NCBI RefSeq assembly: GCF_001953865.1
Contig: NZ_MQUQ01000005.1
Span: 73,401 to 137,400 of the forward strand
DNA length: 64,000 bases
Origin: Amycolatopsis coloradensis
Lineage (GTDB): Bacteria; Actinomycetota; Actinomycetes; Mycobacteriales; Pseudonocardiaceae
Reading direction: 5' to 3'
Positions 1-7,356 of the stretch are shown here, one piece after another (the first letter of the stretch is position 1; every line of letters starts with the position of its first letter). The notes under the pieces were generated by a model. It made no database searches. It saw only the letters and a list, made by a program, of their open reading frames with translations, and was not told the DNA's origin. The translations under genes were made by a program, and so were the position numbers.

Positions 1-104
1 GGAGGTCTGAGGGGAGAGCGGCCACGACGGCAGATTCTCCCATGTGCGGTTGACCTGCGGTTTCGAGGCTGCTCGAATACTCGCGGAAAAAAGTTTCGGG
101 GACG

Positions 105-131
105 TGTCGAAACCGGGAACGCCCGATCGAC
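105..131 (+). promoter_or_regulatory. Candidate ECF42-type promoter
   Basis: TGTCGA at 105-110 is followed after 17 bases by CGAC at 128-131. From memory, ECF42 sigma factors recognise TGTCGA in the -35 and CG(A/T)C in the -10 region and typically transcribe their own DGPF partner genes. The site lies about 47 bases upstream of the DGPF gene that precedes the ECF42 gene here, so autoregulation is the natural reading. It is a motif match only, and short motifs of this kind can occur by chance in GC-rich DNA. Confidence 0.5.
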
Positions 132-177
132 GCGGAGATGTGGCAGGGACGAGCCCCGCCGGGAACGGAGACGCGAG

Positions 178-594
178 ATGCGGTTCATGGTGATTGTCAA
201 GAGCGACGAGAAGACCGACGTGGCCGGCGCCCAGCCGAGTGCCGAGGAGTTGCAGGAGATGGGGAAGTTCAACGAGGAGCTGGTGAAGGCCGGCGTCATG
301 CTCGCGGGTGAAGGGCTGCTCCCCAGCGCCGAGGGTTTCCGTATCCAGTACTCCGGCACCACCGAGGCCAGGGTCGTCGACGGGCCCTTCGCCGAGAGCA
401 AGGAACTCATCGCGGGTTTCTGGATCCTCCAAGTCAAGGACCGGGCCGAGGTCGTCGAATGGATGAAGCGTGCTCCGTTCCGTGAGGGCGAGATCGAGAT
501 CCGGCGGATCGCCGAGATGGAGGACTTCGACAACGCCACCCCCGAGATCGTCGAGCACGAGCAGAAGCTGCGGGAGCGGGCCGGGGCGAACTAG
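178..594 (+). CDS. DGPF / YCII-domain protein, ECF42 partner
   Basis: A 138-residue cytoplasmic protein of the YCII-related (dimeric alpha+beta barrel) superfamily. The family-defining DGPF motif is visible in VVDGPFAESKELIAGFW at about residues 64-80, followed by the acidic/amphipathic C-terminal half. Proteins of this type occur next to ECF42 sigma factors, and here the sigma gene starts about 130 bases downstream on the same strand. The biochemical role of DGPF proteins is not established; they are often annotated as PhnB-like or 'transcription initiation protein'. The start ATG follows a weak GGAG. It is a standalone, full-length domain with no signal peptide or membrane segment. Confidence 0.85.
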   Translation: MRFMVIVKSDEKTDVAGAQPSAEELQEMGKFNEELVKAGVMLAGEGLLPSAEGFRIQYSGTTEARVVDGPFAESKELIAGFWILQVKDRAEVVEWMKRAPFREGEIEIRRIAEMEDFDNATPEIVEHEQKLRERAGAN

Positions 595-727
595 GCCTCG
601 TACCGGGTCGTACTCGGGCGCGTCCACCCGTGCCGTCAGGGACCGCCTGGGCGCGAAGACCGCGAACAGACTTGCCGGACACGGCCCAGGGTTGCGGTCG
701 TCGCGCCGACGATGTTGATTGGTCGGC

Positions 728-1987
728 GTGACGGCAACAGCAGACCCCCGGTCGGCGATCGACGCGGTGTGGCGGATCGAATCGGCCCGCCTCATCGCCG
801 GTCTCGCGCGGATGACGCGCGACGTCGGCCTCGCCGAGGAACTGGCGCAGGACGCGCTGGTCGCCGCGCTCGAACAGTGGCCCGAGTCGGGCGTCCCGAG
901 GAATCCGGGCGCCTGGCTCATGACCACGGCGAAACGCCGCGCCGTCGACACCTTCCGGCGCAACGAGCGGTACGAGCGGAAACTCGGCGAGATCGGCCGC
1001 GAGCAGGAGTTCGAGGAGGAACCCGACTTCACCTCGGGCCTCGACGACCACATCGAGGACGATCTGCTGAGGCTGGTGTTCACCGCCTGCCACCCGGTGC
1101 TCTCGACCGAGGCCAGGGTGGCGCTGACGCTGAAGATGATCGGCGGGCTCCAGACGCACGAGATCGCGCGGGCGTTCCTCGCGAAGGAGACCGCCATCGC
1201 GCAGCGGATCGTCCGGGCGAAGAAGACGCTCGGCGACGCCAAGGTGCCGTTCGAGGTGCCCGAGGGCGAGGATCGGGTCGCACGGCTTTCGTCGGTGCTC
1301 GAAGTGATCTACCTGATCTTCAACGAGGGCTATTCGGCGACGGCGGGCGAGGACTGGATGCGGCCGGCGTTGTGCGAGGAGGCGCTGCGGCTCGGCCGGA
1401 TCCTCGCCGGGCTCATGCCGAAGGAATCCGAAGTGCACGGGCTCGTCTCGCTGATGGAGATCCAGGCTTCGCGGTCCGCCGCGCGGGTCGGGCCGAACGG
1501 TGAGCCCGTTCTGCTGCTGGACCAGGACCGGGCCAAATGGAACCGGCTGCTGATCGGCCGCGGCCTCGCCGCGCTGGACCTCGCCGAGTCACTCGCGGGC
1601 GGCGCTTTCGGCGTCTACGCGGCCCAGGCCGCCATCGCCGCCTGTCACGCGCGGGCGCGGACGGGTGAGGAGACCGACTGGGGACGCATCGCGGTCCTGT
1701 ACGAAGGGCTCGGGAAGCTGAACCCGTCGCCGGTGATCGAGCTGAACCGTGCGGTGGCGCTGTCGATGGCCGTCGGGCCGGAGGCGGGACTCGAGGTCGT
1801 CGACAAGCTGACGTCGGAGCCCGCGCTGAAGTCGTATCACCTGCTGCCGAGCGTGCGTGGCGACTTCCTGGCGAAGCTCGGCCGTCTCGACGAGGCCCGT
1901 GCGGAGTTCAAGCGCGCGGCGGAGATGACCGGGAACGACCGGGAACGCACTCTGCTGCTGAACCGGGCGGCCGACTGCGCCCCCTGA
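728..1987 (+). CDS. ECF42-group RNA polymerase sigma factor with C-terminal extension
   Basis: About 419 residues. The N-terminal part carries sigma region 2 (residues about 20-85, with LAEELAQDALVAALEQWP) and region 4 (about 120-170, with GLQTHEIARAFL as the helix-turn-helix). A long C-terminal extension of about 220 residues (LNPSPVIELNRAVALSMA, then LDEARAEFKRAAEM) has TPR-like helices. ECF42 factors have this extension and need it for activity, instead of using an anti-sigma factor; none is encoded here. GTG at 728 is preferred; TTG at 719 would add three residues, and neither has a good Shine-Dalgarno. The partner is the DGPF gene just upstream. The signal sensed is unknown. Confidence 0.88.
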   Translation: MTATADPRSAIDAVWRIESARLIAGLARMTRDVGLAEELAQDALVAALEQWPESGVPRNPGAWLMTTAKRRAVDTFRRNERYERKLGEIGREQEFEEEPDFTSGLDDHIEDDLLRLVFTACHPVLSTEARVALTLKMIGGLQTHEIARAFLAKETAIAQRIVRAKKTLGDAKVPFEVPEGEDRVARLSSVLEVIYLIFNEGYSATAGEDWMRPALCEEALRLGRILAGLMPKESEVHGLVSLMEIQASRSAARVGPNGEPVLLLDQDRAKWNRLLIGRGLAALDLAESLAGGAFGVYAAQAAIAACHARARTGEETDWGRIAVLYEGLGKLNPSPVIELNRAVALSMAVGPEAGLEVVDKLTSEPALKSYHLLPSVRGDFLAKLGRLDEARAEFKRAAEMTGNDRERTLLLNRAADCAP

Positions 1988-1994
1988 CATCGCG

Positions 1995-2396
1995 TCACGC
2001 GGGGGCGGGCCGCAGGGCGGTCATGGCGCGGTGCTGGGCCAGCCGGACGGCCTGGACGGAGCAACCGAGCGCCAGCGCGGTGTCGTCGGCGGAAAGCCCG
2101 ACGAGCGACCGCAGCACCATGATCTCGCGCTGCTGCCCCGGCAGCCCCGAAAGCGGGTTCGGCAGTTCGGCGGCGGTCCGGTGGAAGTCGTCGACGTGTC
2201 CGCGCGTGACGTCGTACGCGAACGCCAGGAGCGCGGGCACGTCACCGGCGCCGGCGACGATCGCGAGGCAACAGTTCTTCGCGACCGCGTCGGCGGCGTC
2301 GTAGGTGCCGGAACGTCGTCCGATCCGCGCCCGGCAGTAGCGCACCACCAGGACACGGACGGCGTCCCGGAGTTTCGAGGCTGTCTCCATCCGCAT
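1995..2396 (-). CDS. Short sigma-70-like / helix-turn-helix protein
   Basis: A 133-residue protein convergent with the ECF42 gene, only 7 bases between stops. The last 50 residues (LPGQQREIMVLRSLVGLSAD, then the helix with ALGCSVQAVRLAQHRAM) look like sigma region 4. The first 80 residues resemble a degenerate region 2 (AVAKNCCLAIVAG, LLAFAYDVTRGHVDDFHR). The start ATG at 2396 follows GGGAGAGGGAG; a longer frame upstream has no such support. It is probably a small ECF-like factor or a region-4 regulator. Two adjacent cysteines (NCCLAI) could be redox-active, which is speculation. Confidence 0.7.
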   Translation of the reverse strand: MRMETASKLRDAVRVLVVRYCRARIGRRSGTYDAADAVAKNCCLAIVAGAGDVPALLAFAYDVTRGHVDDFHRTAAELPNPLSGLPGQQREIMVLRSLVGLSADDTALALGCSVQAVRLAQHRAMTALRPAPA

Positions 2397-2474
2397 CGGC
2401 TCCCTCTCCCACCTTTCAGATGAGCACGGCGGAGGGGGAGGGAGGTACGGTCTTTTTGCCCACACCGGGCGGGT

Positions 2475-3347
2475 TCAGGCCTCGATGAAGACGATCCGCT
2501 CGGGTTCGGCCGTCAGGTTCACGGTCTGTCGCTTCACGCTCACCAAGGTCTCGAACTCCGTGGCGTGCCCGTCCGGGACGGTGAACAGCCGGTCGTCACG
2601 GGAATCGAGGAAGTCGGAGAACCCGGTCAAGGAGACCCCGCCGCTTTCGTCGAGCGCGAGGTAGTCGACGAGCCGCCGGAACAGTTTCGGCAGGATCACC
2701 AGCTCGTCGGCCAGCTGCCGCCGGGACGAGAGTTTGAACCCGGAGTTCGTGACGTCGTCCGGCCACAGCCCGAGCCCGGCTTGACGCGCCTTGCCCGCGG
2801 CTTCGGCCAAGGCGTCACGGAGATCGGGGTAGAGCAGTGAATAGAACGTCGGGTAGGCGAATCCGTCCGCGACCTGCCGGTGGTTCGCCGAGTTCTTCAG
2901 CGTTTTGACGTCGAGATGGACCTTGGAAAGATCCGCCGACCTTCCCGGCCGTTGTCCGGGAAAGGCGAACGCCACCGCTCGTCCGTATTTGTCCGCGAAT
3001 CGCGTCAGTATGTGACCCGGCACCTTGATCGGGGTCGAGGAAATGACCCTTCCCCGTTCGTCGCGTTCGATGGTTTCGAAGCCGAGGGCCTTCAGCAGGT
3101 TCGCCGCGGCGGCGTCGGCGAATTCCGCGGGCTGGTGCCACATCCCGCCGGTTCCCCTGGCCTGGTAATGCGTTTCGAGCGCGTCTATCGCGTCGAGCCG
3201 CAACTGCATCCCGCCCCGGGAATTGAGCCGGACCTTCAGTCCCGCCTTCTTGGTCGCCTGGGGGTCTTCGGGATAGAAGCGCACCGAATCGCCGTCCGGT
3301 GTGGCTCCGACAAGCTGGAACGTACCTTTGATCAGCGTCATGGGCAT
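2475..3347 (-). CDS. Staphylococcal-nuclease-like (SNase) domain protein
   Basis: About 290 residues, cytoplasmic (no signal peptide). The N-terminal half matches an SNase fold: GDSVRFYPE at the first strands, then LRLDAIDALETHY (compare the family's 'R-x-x-GIDAPE' turn) and DKYGRAVAFAF (family 'D-x-YGR'). The C-terminal 150 residues are helical and unassigned. Several catalytic positions of the nuclease family are changed (APE is ALE here), so nuclease activity should not be assumed. ATG at 3347 or 3341 is preferred over 3368, because an inverted repeat occupies 3346-3368. The double operator just upstream suggests tight repression. Confidence 0.65.
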   Translation of the reverse strand: MPMTLIKGTFQLVGATPDGDSVRFYPEDPQATKKAGLKVRLNSRGGMQLRLDAIDALETHYQARGTGGMWHQPAEFADAAAANLLKALGFETIERDERGRVISSTPIKVPGHILTRFADKYGRAVAFAFPGQRPGRSADLSKVHLDVKTLKNSANHRQVADGFAYPTFYSLLYPDLRDALAEAAGKARQAGLGLWPDDVTNSGFKLSSRRQLADELVILPKLFRRLVDYLALDESGGVSLTGFSDFLDSRDDRLFTVPDGHATEFETLVSVKRQTVNLTAEPERIVFIEA

Positions 3348-3395
3348 GAGAACAACGGTAGTTCTCATTCGGATGAACGAACCATCCGTTCATCC
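3346..3395. promoter_or_regulatory. Two adjacent inverted repeats, probable repressor operators
   Basis: ATGAGAAC (3346-3353) and GTTCTCAT (3361-3368) form a perfect 8-bp inverted repeat with a 7-bp spacer. GGATGAACG (3371-3379) and CGTTCATCC (3387-3395) form a perfect 9-bp repeat, also with a 7-bp spacer. The two lie side by side immediately upstream of the SNase-like gene. The second has the look of a TetR-family operator. No TetR-family gene lies nearby, so the regulator would be encoded elsewhere. Confidence 0.55.
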
Positions 3396-3496
3396 ATCCA
3401 GAGCAGTCGCCGGTGAAGATCGGATGACCATTGTGGACATTCTCGGAGATCTTCAAATGGTTGGCGTGAAATGATCACTTCGGGGATGCTGGCGGC

Positions 3497-3907
3497 ATGA
3501 CCGACTTCTCATACCGCTGGCGTGACCCGGTCACCGAAGACGAACTGTCCGCTCTCGTCCGTTCGCACGGTGGCGAGCCCGTGCCGGGCTGGTGGAACGG
3601 CATCCGGCGGCACAGCCTCGGCTGGGTCACCGCCCGCGACCGCGACGGTCTCCTGGTCGGCTTCGTCAACGTCGCCTGGGACGGCGGTGATCACGCCTTC
3701 CTGCTCGACACGAAGACCAGGGGGACCCATCAGCGGCGGGGGATCGCCACGGCCGTCGTCCGGCTGGCCGTGACCCACGCGCGAGCGGCGGGCTGTGAAT
3801 GGCTGCACGTCGACTTCGTGCCGGAACTGCGTCCGTTCTATTTCGACGCCTGCGGTTTCCGGCCGACCGAGGCCGGGTTGATCCGGCTCACGGGCCAGGG
3901 ATCATGA
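3497..3907 (+). CDS. GNAT-family N-acetyltransferase
   Basis: A 136-residue single-domain acetyltransferase. The acetyl-CoA pyrophosphate loop is visible as THQRRGIATAVVRLAVTHAR (motif A, Q/R-x-x-G-x-G/A, residues about 75-95), followed by the strand CEWLHVDFVPEL and the C-terminal FYFDACGFRPT that is typical of GNAT motif B. The N-terminal YRWRDPVTEDELSALVRSHG resembles actinobacterial GNATs of unknown substrate. It runs divergently from the SNase-like gene, whose operator lies between them, so the two might share regulation. Its 3' end overlaps the lactate permease relic on the other strand by 20 bases. Confidence 0.85.
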   Translation: MTDFSYRWRDPVTEDELSALVRSHGGEPVPGWWNGIRRHSLGWVTARDRDGLLVGFVNVAWDGGDHAFLLDTKTRGTHQRRGIATAVVRLAVTHARAAGCEWLHVDFVPELRPFYFDACGFRPTEAGLIRLTGQGS

Positions 3908-4315
3908 AGCTCGGCACGGTCGCCTGAAGCAGCGAGATCATCTCGCCCCTCACGCCGCCGGAGGTGTTCGTGGCACCGGCGAGGGTCGGTTCGGCACCCA
4001 GTCGCTGCGCCGAATGCAGGCGGAGAACAACGGGAACAGCAACGCCGGTGGTCGCCGGCGCGAGGCCATGAAGTTCCAGCCACGGCGGCAGGTTCTCGAA
4101 GATCGCGCCGATGCGGGAAAGGAAGATCGCCGCGATCAGGACGACGTACGGCGCCCACGCGTGCAGCGCCGCGCCGCCGACGGCCGCCGGAACCGCGTCA
4201 GGATCCACAGTGAAGCCATCGCGGCCAGTGCGGCGACGACGTCGACGAGGCTGGGGCTGATGAAGGTCGAGGTGACGAACCGTATGACCGCTAACGACAG
4301 CCCCGCGTCAGCACG
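3888..4315 (-). pseudogene. Decayed L-lactate permease (LctP/LldP family)
   Basis: Minus-strand frames here hold separated pieces of an L-lactate permease. From about 4290 the frame reads VTSTFISPSLVDVVAALAAM, matching the permease stretch 'YVGPELVDIISALVS'. From 4208 it gives AWAPYVVLIAAIFLSRIG. Near 3960 it gives GATNTSGGVRGEMIS, matching the near-C-terminal 'NTTGGVTGKMISPQ' of the family, joined directly to LLQATVPSFMIP, which resembles the last membrane helix. An intact permease has about 550 residues and a dozen or more helices, so large internal deletions and at least one frameshift are needed. It lies downstream of the IclR gene on the same strand. The family match is from memory. Confidence 0.72.
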
Positions 4316-4327
4316 GCGGGCCGGACC

Positions 4328-5110
4328 TCAGCTCCTTTGCGCCCGCACGTAACCCAGCCGGAGCGACAGCGCGGCGGCCGTTCCGGCCACTGTCGCGCCG
4401 AGTTCGTCGGTTCGGCGGAGCACGCGGCCCGCCGGGCCCGCGATGCTGATCGCCGCGATCGGCCGTCCGGTGTGGTCGCGGACGGCGGCGGCCACGCAGC
4501 CGACGTCGGGTTCGTTCTCGACCTCGTCCACGGCCCAGCCGCGGCGGCTCGTCCTGGCCAGGTCGTCGAGCAGCCGGGCCGGGTCGTTGATCGTCTTGAG
4601 GGTGAGACTGTCGAGTTTCATCCGGCGGATGCGTTCGACGCGGTCCTGTTCGGGCAGTGCCGCCAGCCACGCCTTGCCGAGTGAAGTCGCGTGCTGCGGA
4701 CGGCGGGTGCCGAGGCGGCAGGCCAGGGTGACGGCGTTGGCGCTGCGTTCGGTGGCGACGTAGACCATCGTGTCGTTGTCCGGGACGGCGAGGTACGTCG
4801 TCTCCCCGCTCCGTTCGGCGAGCGACGCGAGATACCGCGGCGCGCAGCGGTGGAGATCGGTCGCCGCCATCGCGCGGGCGCCGAGTTCGACCAGCCGGGT
4901 CCCGAGCCGCACGCGGCCGGTGGCGCGATCGGCTTCGAGGTATTCGAGGTTTTTGAGGGTGCCGACGATGCGGTAGGCGGCGCTCCGGGAGAGACCCAGT
5001 TGCCTGGCGATCGCGTTGGTGGAAATCTCCTGGTTCTGGCCGACGTGCTCGAGAACCGCTAGTCCGCGCTCGAGTGTGCCACTGGAATCCAGGCCCCGTG
5101 GTGTGCCCAC
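4328..5110 (-). CDS. IclR-family transcriptional regulator
   Basis: 260 residues with the standard IclR plan: an N-terminal winged helix-turn-helix (LERGLAVLEHVGQ, then TNAIARQLGLSRSAAYRIVG, residues about 10-50) and a C-terminal effector domain (GETTYLAVPDNDTMVYVA through VGCVAAAVRDHTGRPIAAIS). GTG at 5110 is chosen because GGAGGG sits 6 bases upstream; the frame is open further upstream but without support. Members of this family often control a neighbouring carbon-source transporter or catabolic gene. Here the next gene downstream is the lactate permease relic, so this may be the orphaned regulator of a lost lactate or glycolate uptake system. That assignment is inference. Confidence 0.88.
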   Translation of the reverse strand: MGTPRGLDSSGTLERGLAVLEHVGQNQEISTNAIARQLGLSRSAAYRIVGTLKNLEYLEADRATGRVRLGTRLVELGARAMAATDLHRCAPRYLASLAERSGETTYLAVPDNDTMVYVATERSANAVTLACRLGTRRPQHATSLGKAWLAALPEQDRVERIRRMKLDSLTLKTINDPARLLDDLARTSRRGWAVDEVENEPDVGCVAAAVRDHTGRPIAAISIAGPAGRVLRRTDELGATVAGTAAALSLRLGYVRAQRS

Positions 5111-5342
5111 TTCGCCCTCCGTTGGACCGGGGTACCGATGGCCGGTACCAGTTGCCGCTAAGCGGATTCGGACGTTAACAGCTCGGCCCACCGTTGGGAA
5201 GGTTTCTTAACAAACTGTCGACCGGACAAGTTTCCCCAGCTCGGAGGCTTCCGGTCAAGATCACCGGTTCGGCCCAATCCGTTCGTCTGTTCCGATTCGA
5301 TGTCTGACTTCAGGGGTCATTTTTCTGTTCACGGACAGGAAA

Positions 5343-5374
5343 GAACCCTCGCCGGAAAAGCGCGGCGAGGGTTC
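5343..5374 (-). terminator. Intrinsic terminator of the CoA-binding protein gene
   Basis: GAACCCTCGCCG at 5343-5354 pairs perfectly with 5363-5374 (12 bp, 8-nt loop). Read on the minus strand the stem is followed by TTTCC, giving a short U-rich tail. It lies 16 bases after the stop of the gene at 5390-5797. The rest of the gap up to 5110 holds only the IclR upstream region. Confidence 0.7.
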
Positions 5375-5389
5375 GGCCAAAGTCCGTTT

Positions 5390-5797
5390 CTAACGCACCG
5401 AGAGGTCCGCGACCGCTCGGACGACCGCCGTGCAGCGATCTTCGACGTAGTCCAAACCGCCTTCTCCGGCGATCCGGCGGGACTCGGCGGAGACGATTCC
5501 CTGCTGCAACCAGAGCGCCTTGGCGCCGATCGCGACGGCCTGTTCGGCGATCGGCGGAGTGTCCGCGGCCGGACGGAAGACGTCGACGAGGTCGACGGGC
5601 TCCGGGATGTCGGTGAGCGAGCGGTAGACCTTCTCGCCCAGCAGCTCGTCGGCCGAAGGATGGACGGGGATGATCCGGAACCCGTGTGCTTGCAGCACGG
5701 CGGCGACCCCGTGCGAGGCCTTGGCCGGATCACGGCTCAGCCCCACGACGGCGATCGTCTTCGATCCGGCGAGGATCTCGGTGGCGCGATCGGTCAT
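5390..5797 (-). CDS. CoA-binding (Rossmann) domain protein, YccU type
   Basis: 135 residues, the usual length of the stand-alone CoA-binding family. Motifs visible: TIAVVGLSRDPAKASHGVAA at residues 14-33 (nucleotide-binding loop), GFRIIPVHPSADELLGEKVY (residues 39-58), the DLVDVFRPAADTPP segment and AKALWLQQGIVS with the family's W-x-Q-x-G motif. Residues YVEDRCTAV near the end correspond to the conserved 'DRC' turn. Family members bind CoA and related nucleotides, but the physiological role is not settled. It lies in tandem with the gene upstream at 5850-6422 and has its own terminator. Confidence 0.87.
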   Translation of the reverse strand: MTDRATEILAGSKTIAVVGLSRDPAKASHGVAAVLQAHGFRIIPVHPSADELLGEKVYRSLTDIPEPVDLVDVFRPAADTPPIAEQAVAIGAKALWLQQGIVSAESRRIAGEGGLDYVEDRCTAVVRAVADLSVR

Positions 5798-5849
5798 ACC
5801 GGGTTCAACGACGTCGGGCGCGCGGGAATTCCTTCACGGACCGCGACAC

Positions 5850-6422
5850 CTAGAGTTTCCAGAGCCGCAGGCCACGCACCCGGTACACCGGCCAGACGAC
5901 GTGCCAGGCGCGGCGCCGCAGGAAGACCGCGGAACAGGTCAGGACGTTGCGCGCGGACGTCGTCGCGACGTCGTGACGGTCCGGCCAGCTCTCGCCGTGC
6001 CTCCCGGCGGCGATCCGGAAGACGTTGACCAGGCCGCGGCCCTGCATGTCGTATTTCGCGCCGGTGTCGCCGGAATCCGGGGCCAGGGAGGCGATCTCCG
6101 GGCCGAACGCGGTCACGGGAGCGGGCCCCGCGTCGGCGGGGAGGTCGCCGACGGTTCCCGCGATCGCCTTGCCGTACAGGCGACGGGTGTAGCGGCCGAG
6201 CAGCAGCCGTTCCCACGGTGGCAGGACGCGCCGGTGCTTCAGCAGCGCCGAACACTCCGCGTGCCCGATGGCGAAGATGTCGGCCAGCTCGTCGTAGGCG
6301 TTGTGCGCCGCGGGCTCGTTGAGGTGCACACGCACCTCGTAGCGGATGCGCGCGGTGAGCTCGTCGAGCTCCTCACGCCGGTCGATCCTCGTCTTCGCCC
6401 GTGAGAGGGACCAGTCGGACAT
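5850..6422 (-). CDS. Conserved hypothetical protein
   Basis: 190 residues that I do not recognise. The N-terminal 60 residues are charged and helical (SRAKTRIDRREELDELTARI). The middle holds the helix IFAIGHAECSALLKHRRVLP, which has a histidine and a cysteine. The C-terminal third is basic and aromatic (RRRAWHVVWPVYRVRGLRL). No signal peptide or clear membrane segment is present. The start ATG is the first of the frame and lies 130 bases from the divergent hydratase gene. Codon use is like the neighbours, with strong GC at third positions, so it is very probably a real gene. Confidence 0.6.
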   Translation of the reverse strand: MSDWSLSRAKTRIDRREELDELTARIRYEVRVHLNEPAAHNAYDELADIFAIGHAECSALLKHRRVLPPWERLLLGRYTRRLYGKAIAGTVGDLPADAGPAPVTAFGPEIASLAPDSGDTGAKYDMQGRGLVNVFRIAAGRHGESWPDRHDVATTSARNVLTCSAVFLRRRAWHVVWPVYRVRGLRLWKL

Positions 6423-6552
6423 GGGAGCAGGCTAAGTGATGATCGCGGTCGCACAAGACACTTTCGGCCTAATCTGCCCGTACCGGCCAGTGGAACGGGC
6501 GTCTTGTGCGGGCCAGGGTGAGGAGGCAGAGTTCGGCTGTCGGAAGGAGCCC

Positions 6553-7356
6553 ATGGACGCCAGCACGTTGCAGGAGGCCGCGGCCGCGCTGCTCAGCGCG
6601 TACGAGACCGGCAAGCCGATCGCGCCCCTGGTCGAGACCTATCCCGCCGCGACCTTGGAGGACGCGTACCGCATCCAGCAGCGGCTCGTCCGTTATTGGG
6701 CCGAACGCGGCGACGGGGTGCGCGGGCACAAGGTCGGTCTCGCGTCCGCCGCCATGCAGCGGCAGATGGGGGTCGACCAGCCCGACTACGGCCATCTGAC
6801 CGGCTCCATGTTCCACCTCGAACACCAGCCGATCCCGATCGGCGACTTCCTGCAGCCGAAGATCGAACCGGAGATCGCGTTCGTGCTCGGCTCGCGGTTG
6901 CGCGGCCCCGGCGTCACGGTGGCGGACGCGCTGCGGGCGGTGGACTTCGTCGTCCCGGCGCTGGAGATCGTCGATTCCCGTATCCGGGACTGGAAGATCA
7001 GCATCGTCGACACGATCGCGGACAACGCGTCCTCCGGCGGGGTCGTCCTCGGCAGCAGGCCGACCGCGATCGGTGACCTTGACCTGCGGCTGGTGGGCTG
7101 CGTCCTGCACCGGAACGGCGGGATCGCGGCCACCGGCGCCGGTGGCGCCGTCCTCGGTTCGCCGGTGAACGCGCTGGTGTGGCTCGCGAACACGGTCGGG
7201 CCGCTCGGTGTCGCGCTCGAACCGGGGCACGTCGTGCTGCCGGGTTCGATGACGCGCGCGATCCCGGTGCGCCCTGGCGACACCGTCGTCGCGACGATGG
7301 CGGGGCTCGGCAGTGTCACCGCGAAGTTCTCCGGGAGGAGCGGCCGTGAGTCTTGA
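6553..7356 (+). CDS. 2-keto-4-pentenoate hydratase / 2-oxohepta-3-ene-1,7-dioate hydratase family enzyme
   Basis: 267 residues of the MhpD/XylJ fumarylacetoacetase-like family, which adds water to 2-hydroxy-2,4-dienoates or decarboxylates 4-oxalocrotonate. Visible: RGHKVGLASAAMQRQMGVDQ at about residues 58-77, KIEPEIAFVLGSRLRGPGVT (about 102-121) carrying the metal-binding E-x-E, and VVPALEIVDSRIRDWK (about 136-151) followed by DTIADNASSGGVVLG. ATG at 6553 follows GGAAGGAG; an upstream in-frame start lacks support. The second homologue overlaps its 3' end by 11 bases, so the two are co-translated. No ring-cleavage enzyme or aldolase is in the operon, so the exact substrate cannot be read from context. 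Confidence 0.85.
   Translation: MDASTLQEAAAALLSAYETGKPIAPLVETYPAATLEDAYRIQQRLVRYWAERGDGVRGHKVGLASAAMQRQMGVDQPDYGHLTGSMFHLEHQPIPIGDFLQPKIEPEIAFVLGSRLRGPGVTVADALRAVDFVVPALEIVDSRIRDWKISIVDTIADNASSGGVVLGSRPTAIGDLDLRLVGCVLHRNGGIAATGAGGAVLGSPVNALVWLANTVGPLGVALEPGHVVLPGSMTRAIPVRPGDTVVATMAGLGSVTAKFSGRSGRES

Noticed and set aside
434..1438. Long minus-strand frame (334 codons) opposite the DGPF and sigma genes
   Set aside because: It is a shadow of the sigma gene: the composition is arginine/proline-rich without recognisable domains, and the plus-strand ECF42 protein is clearly homologous.
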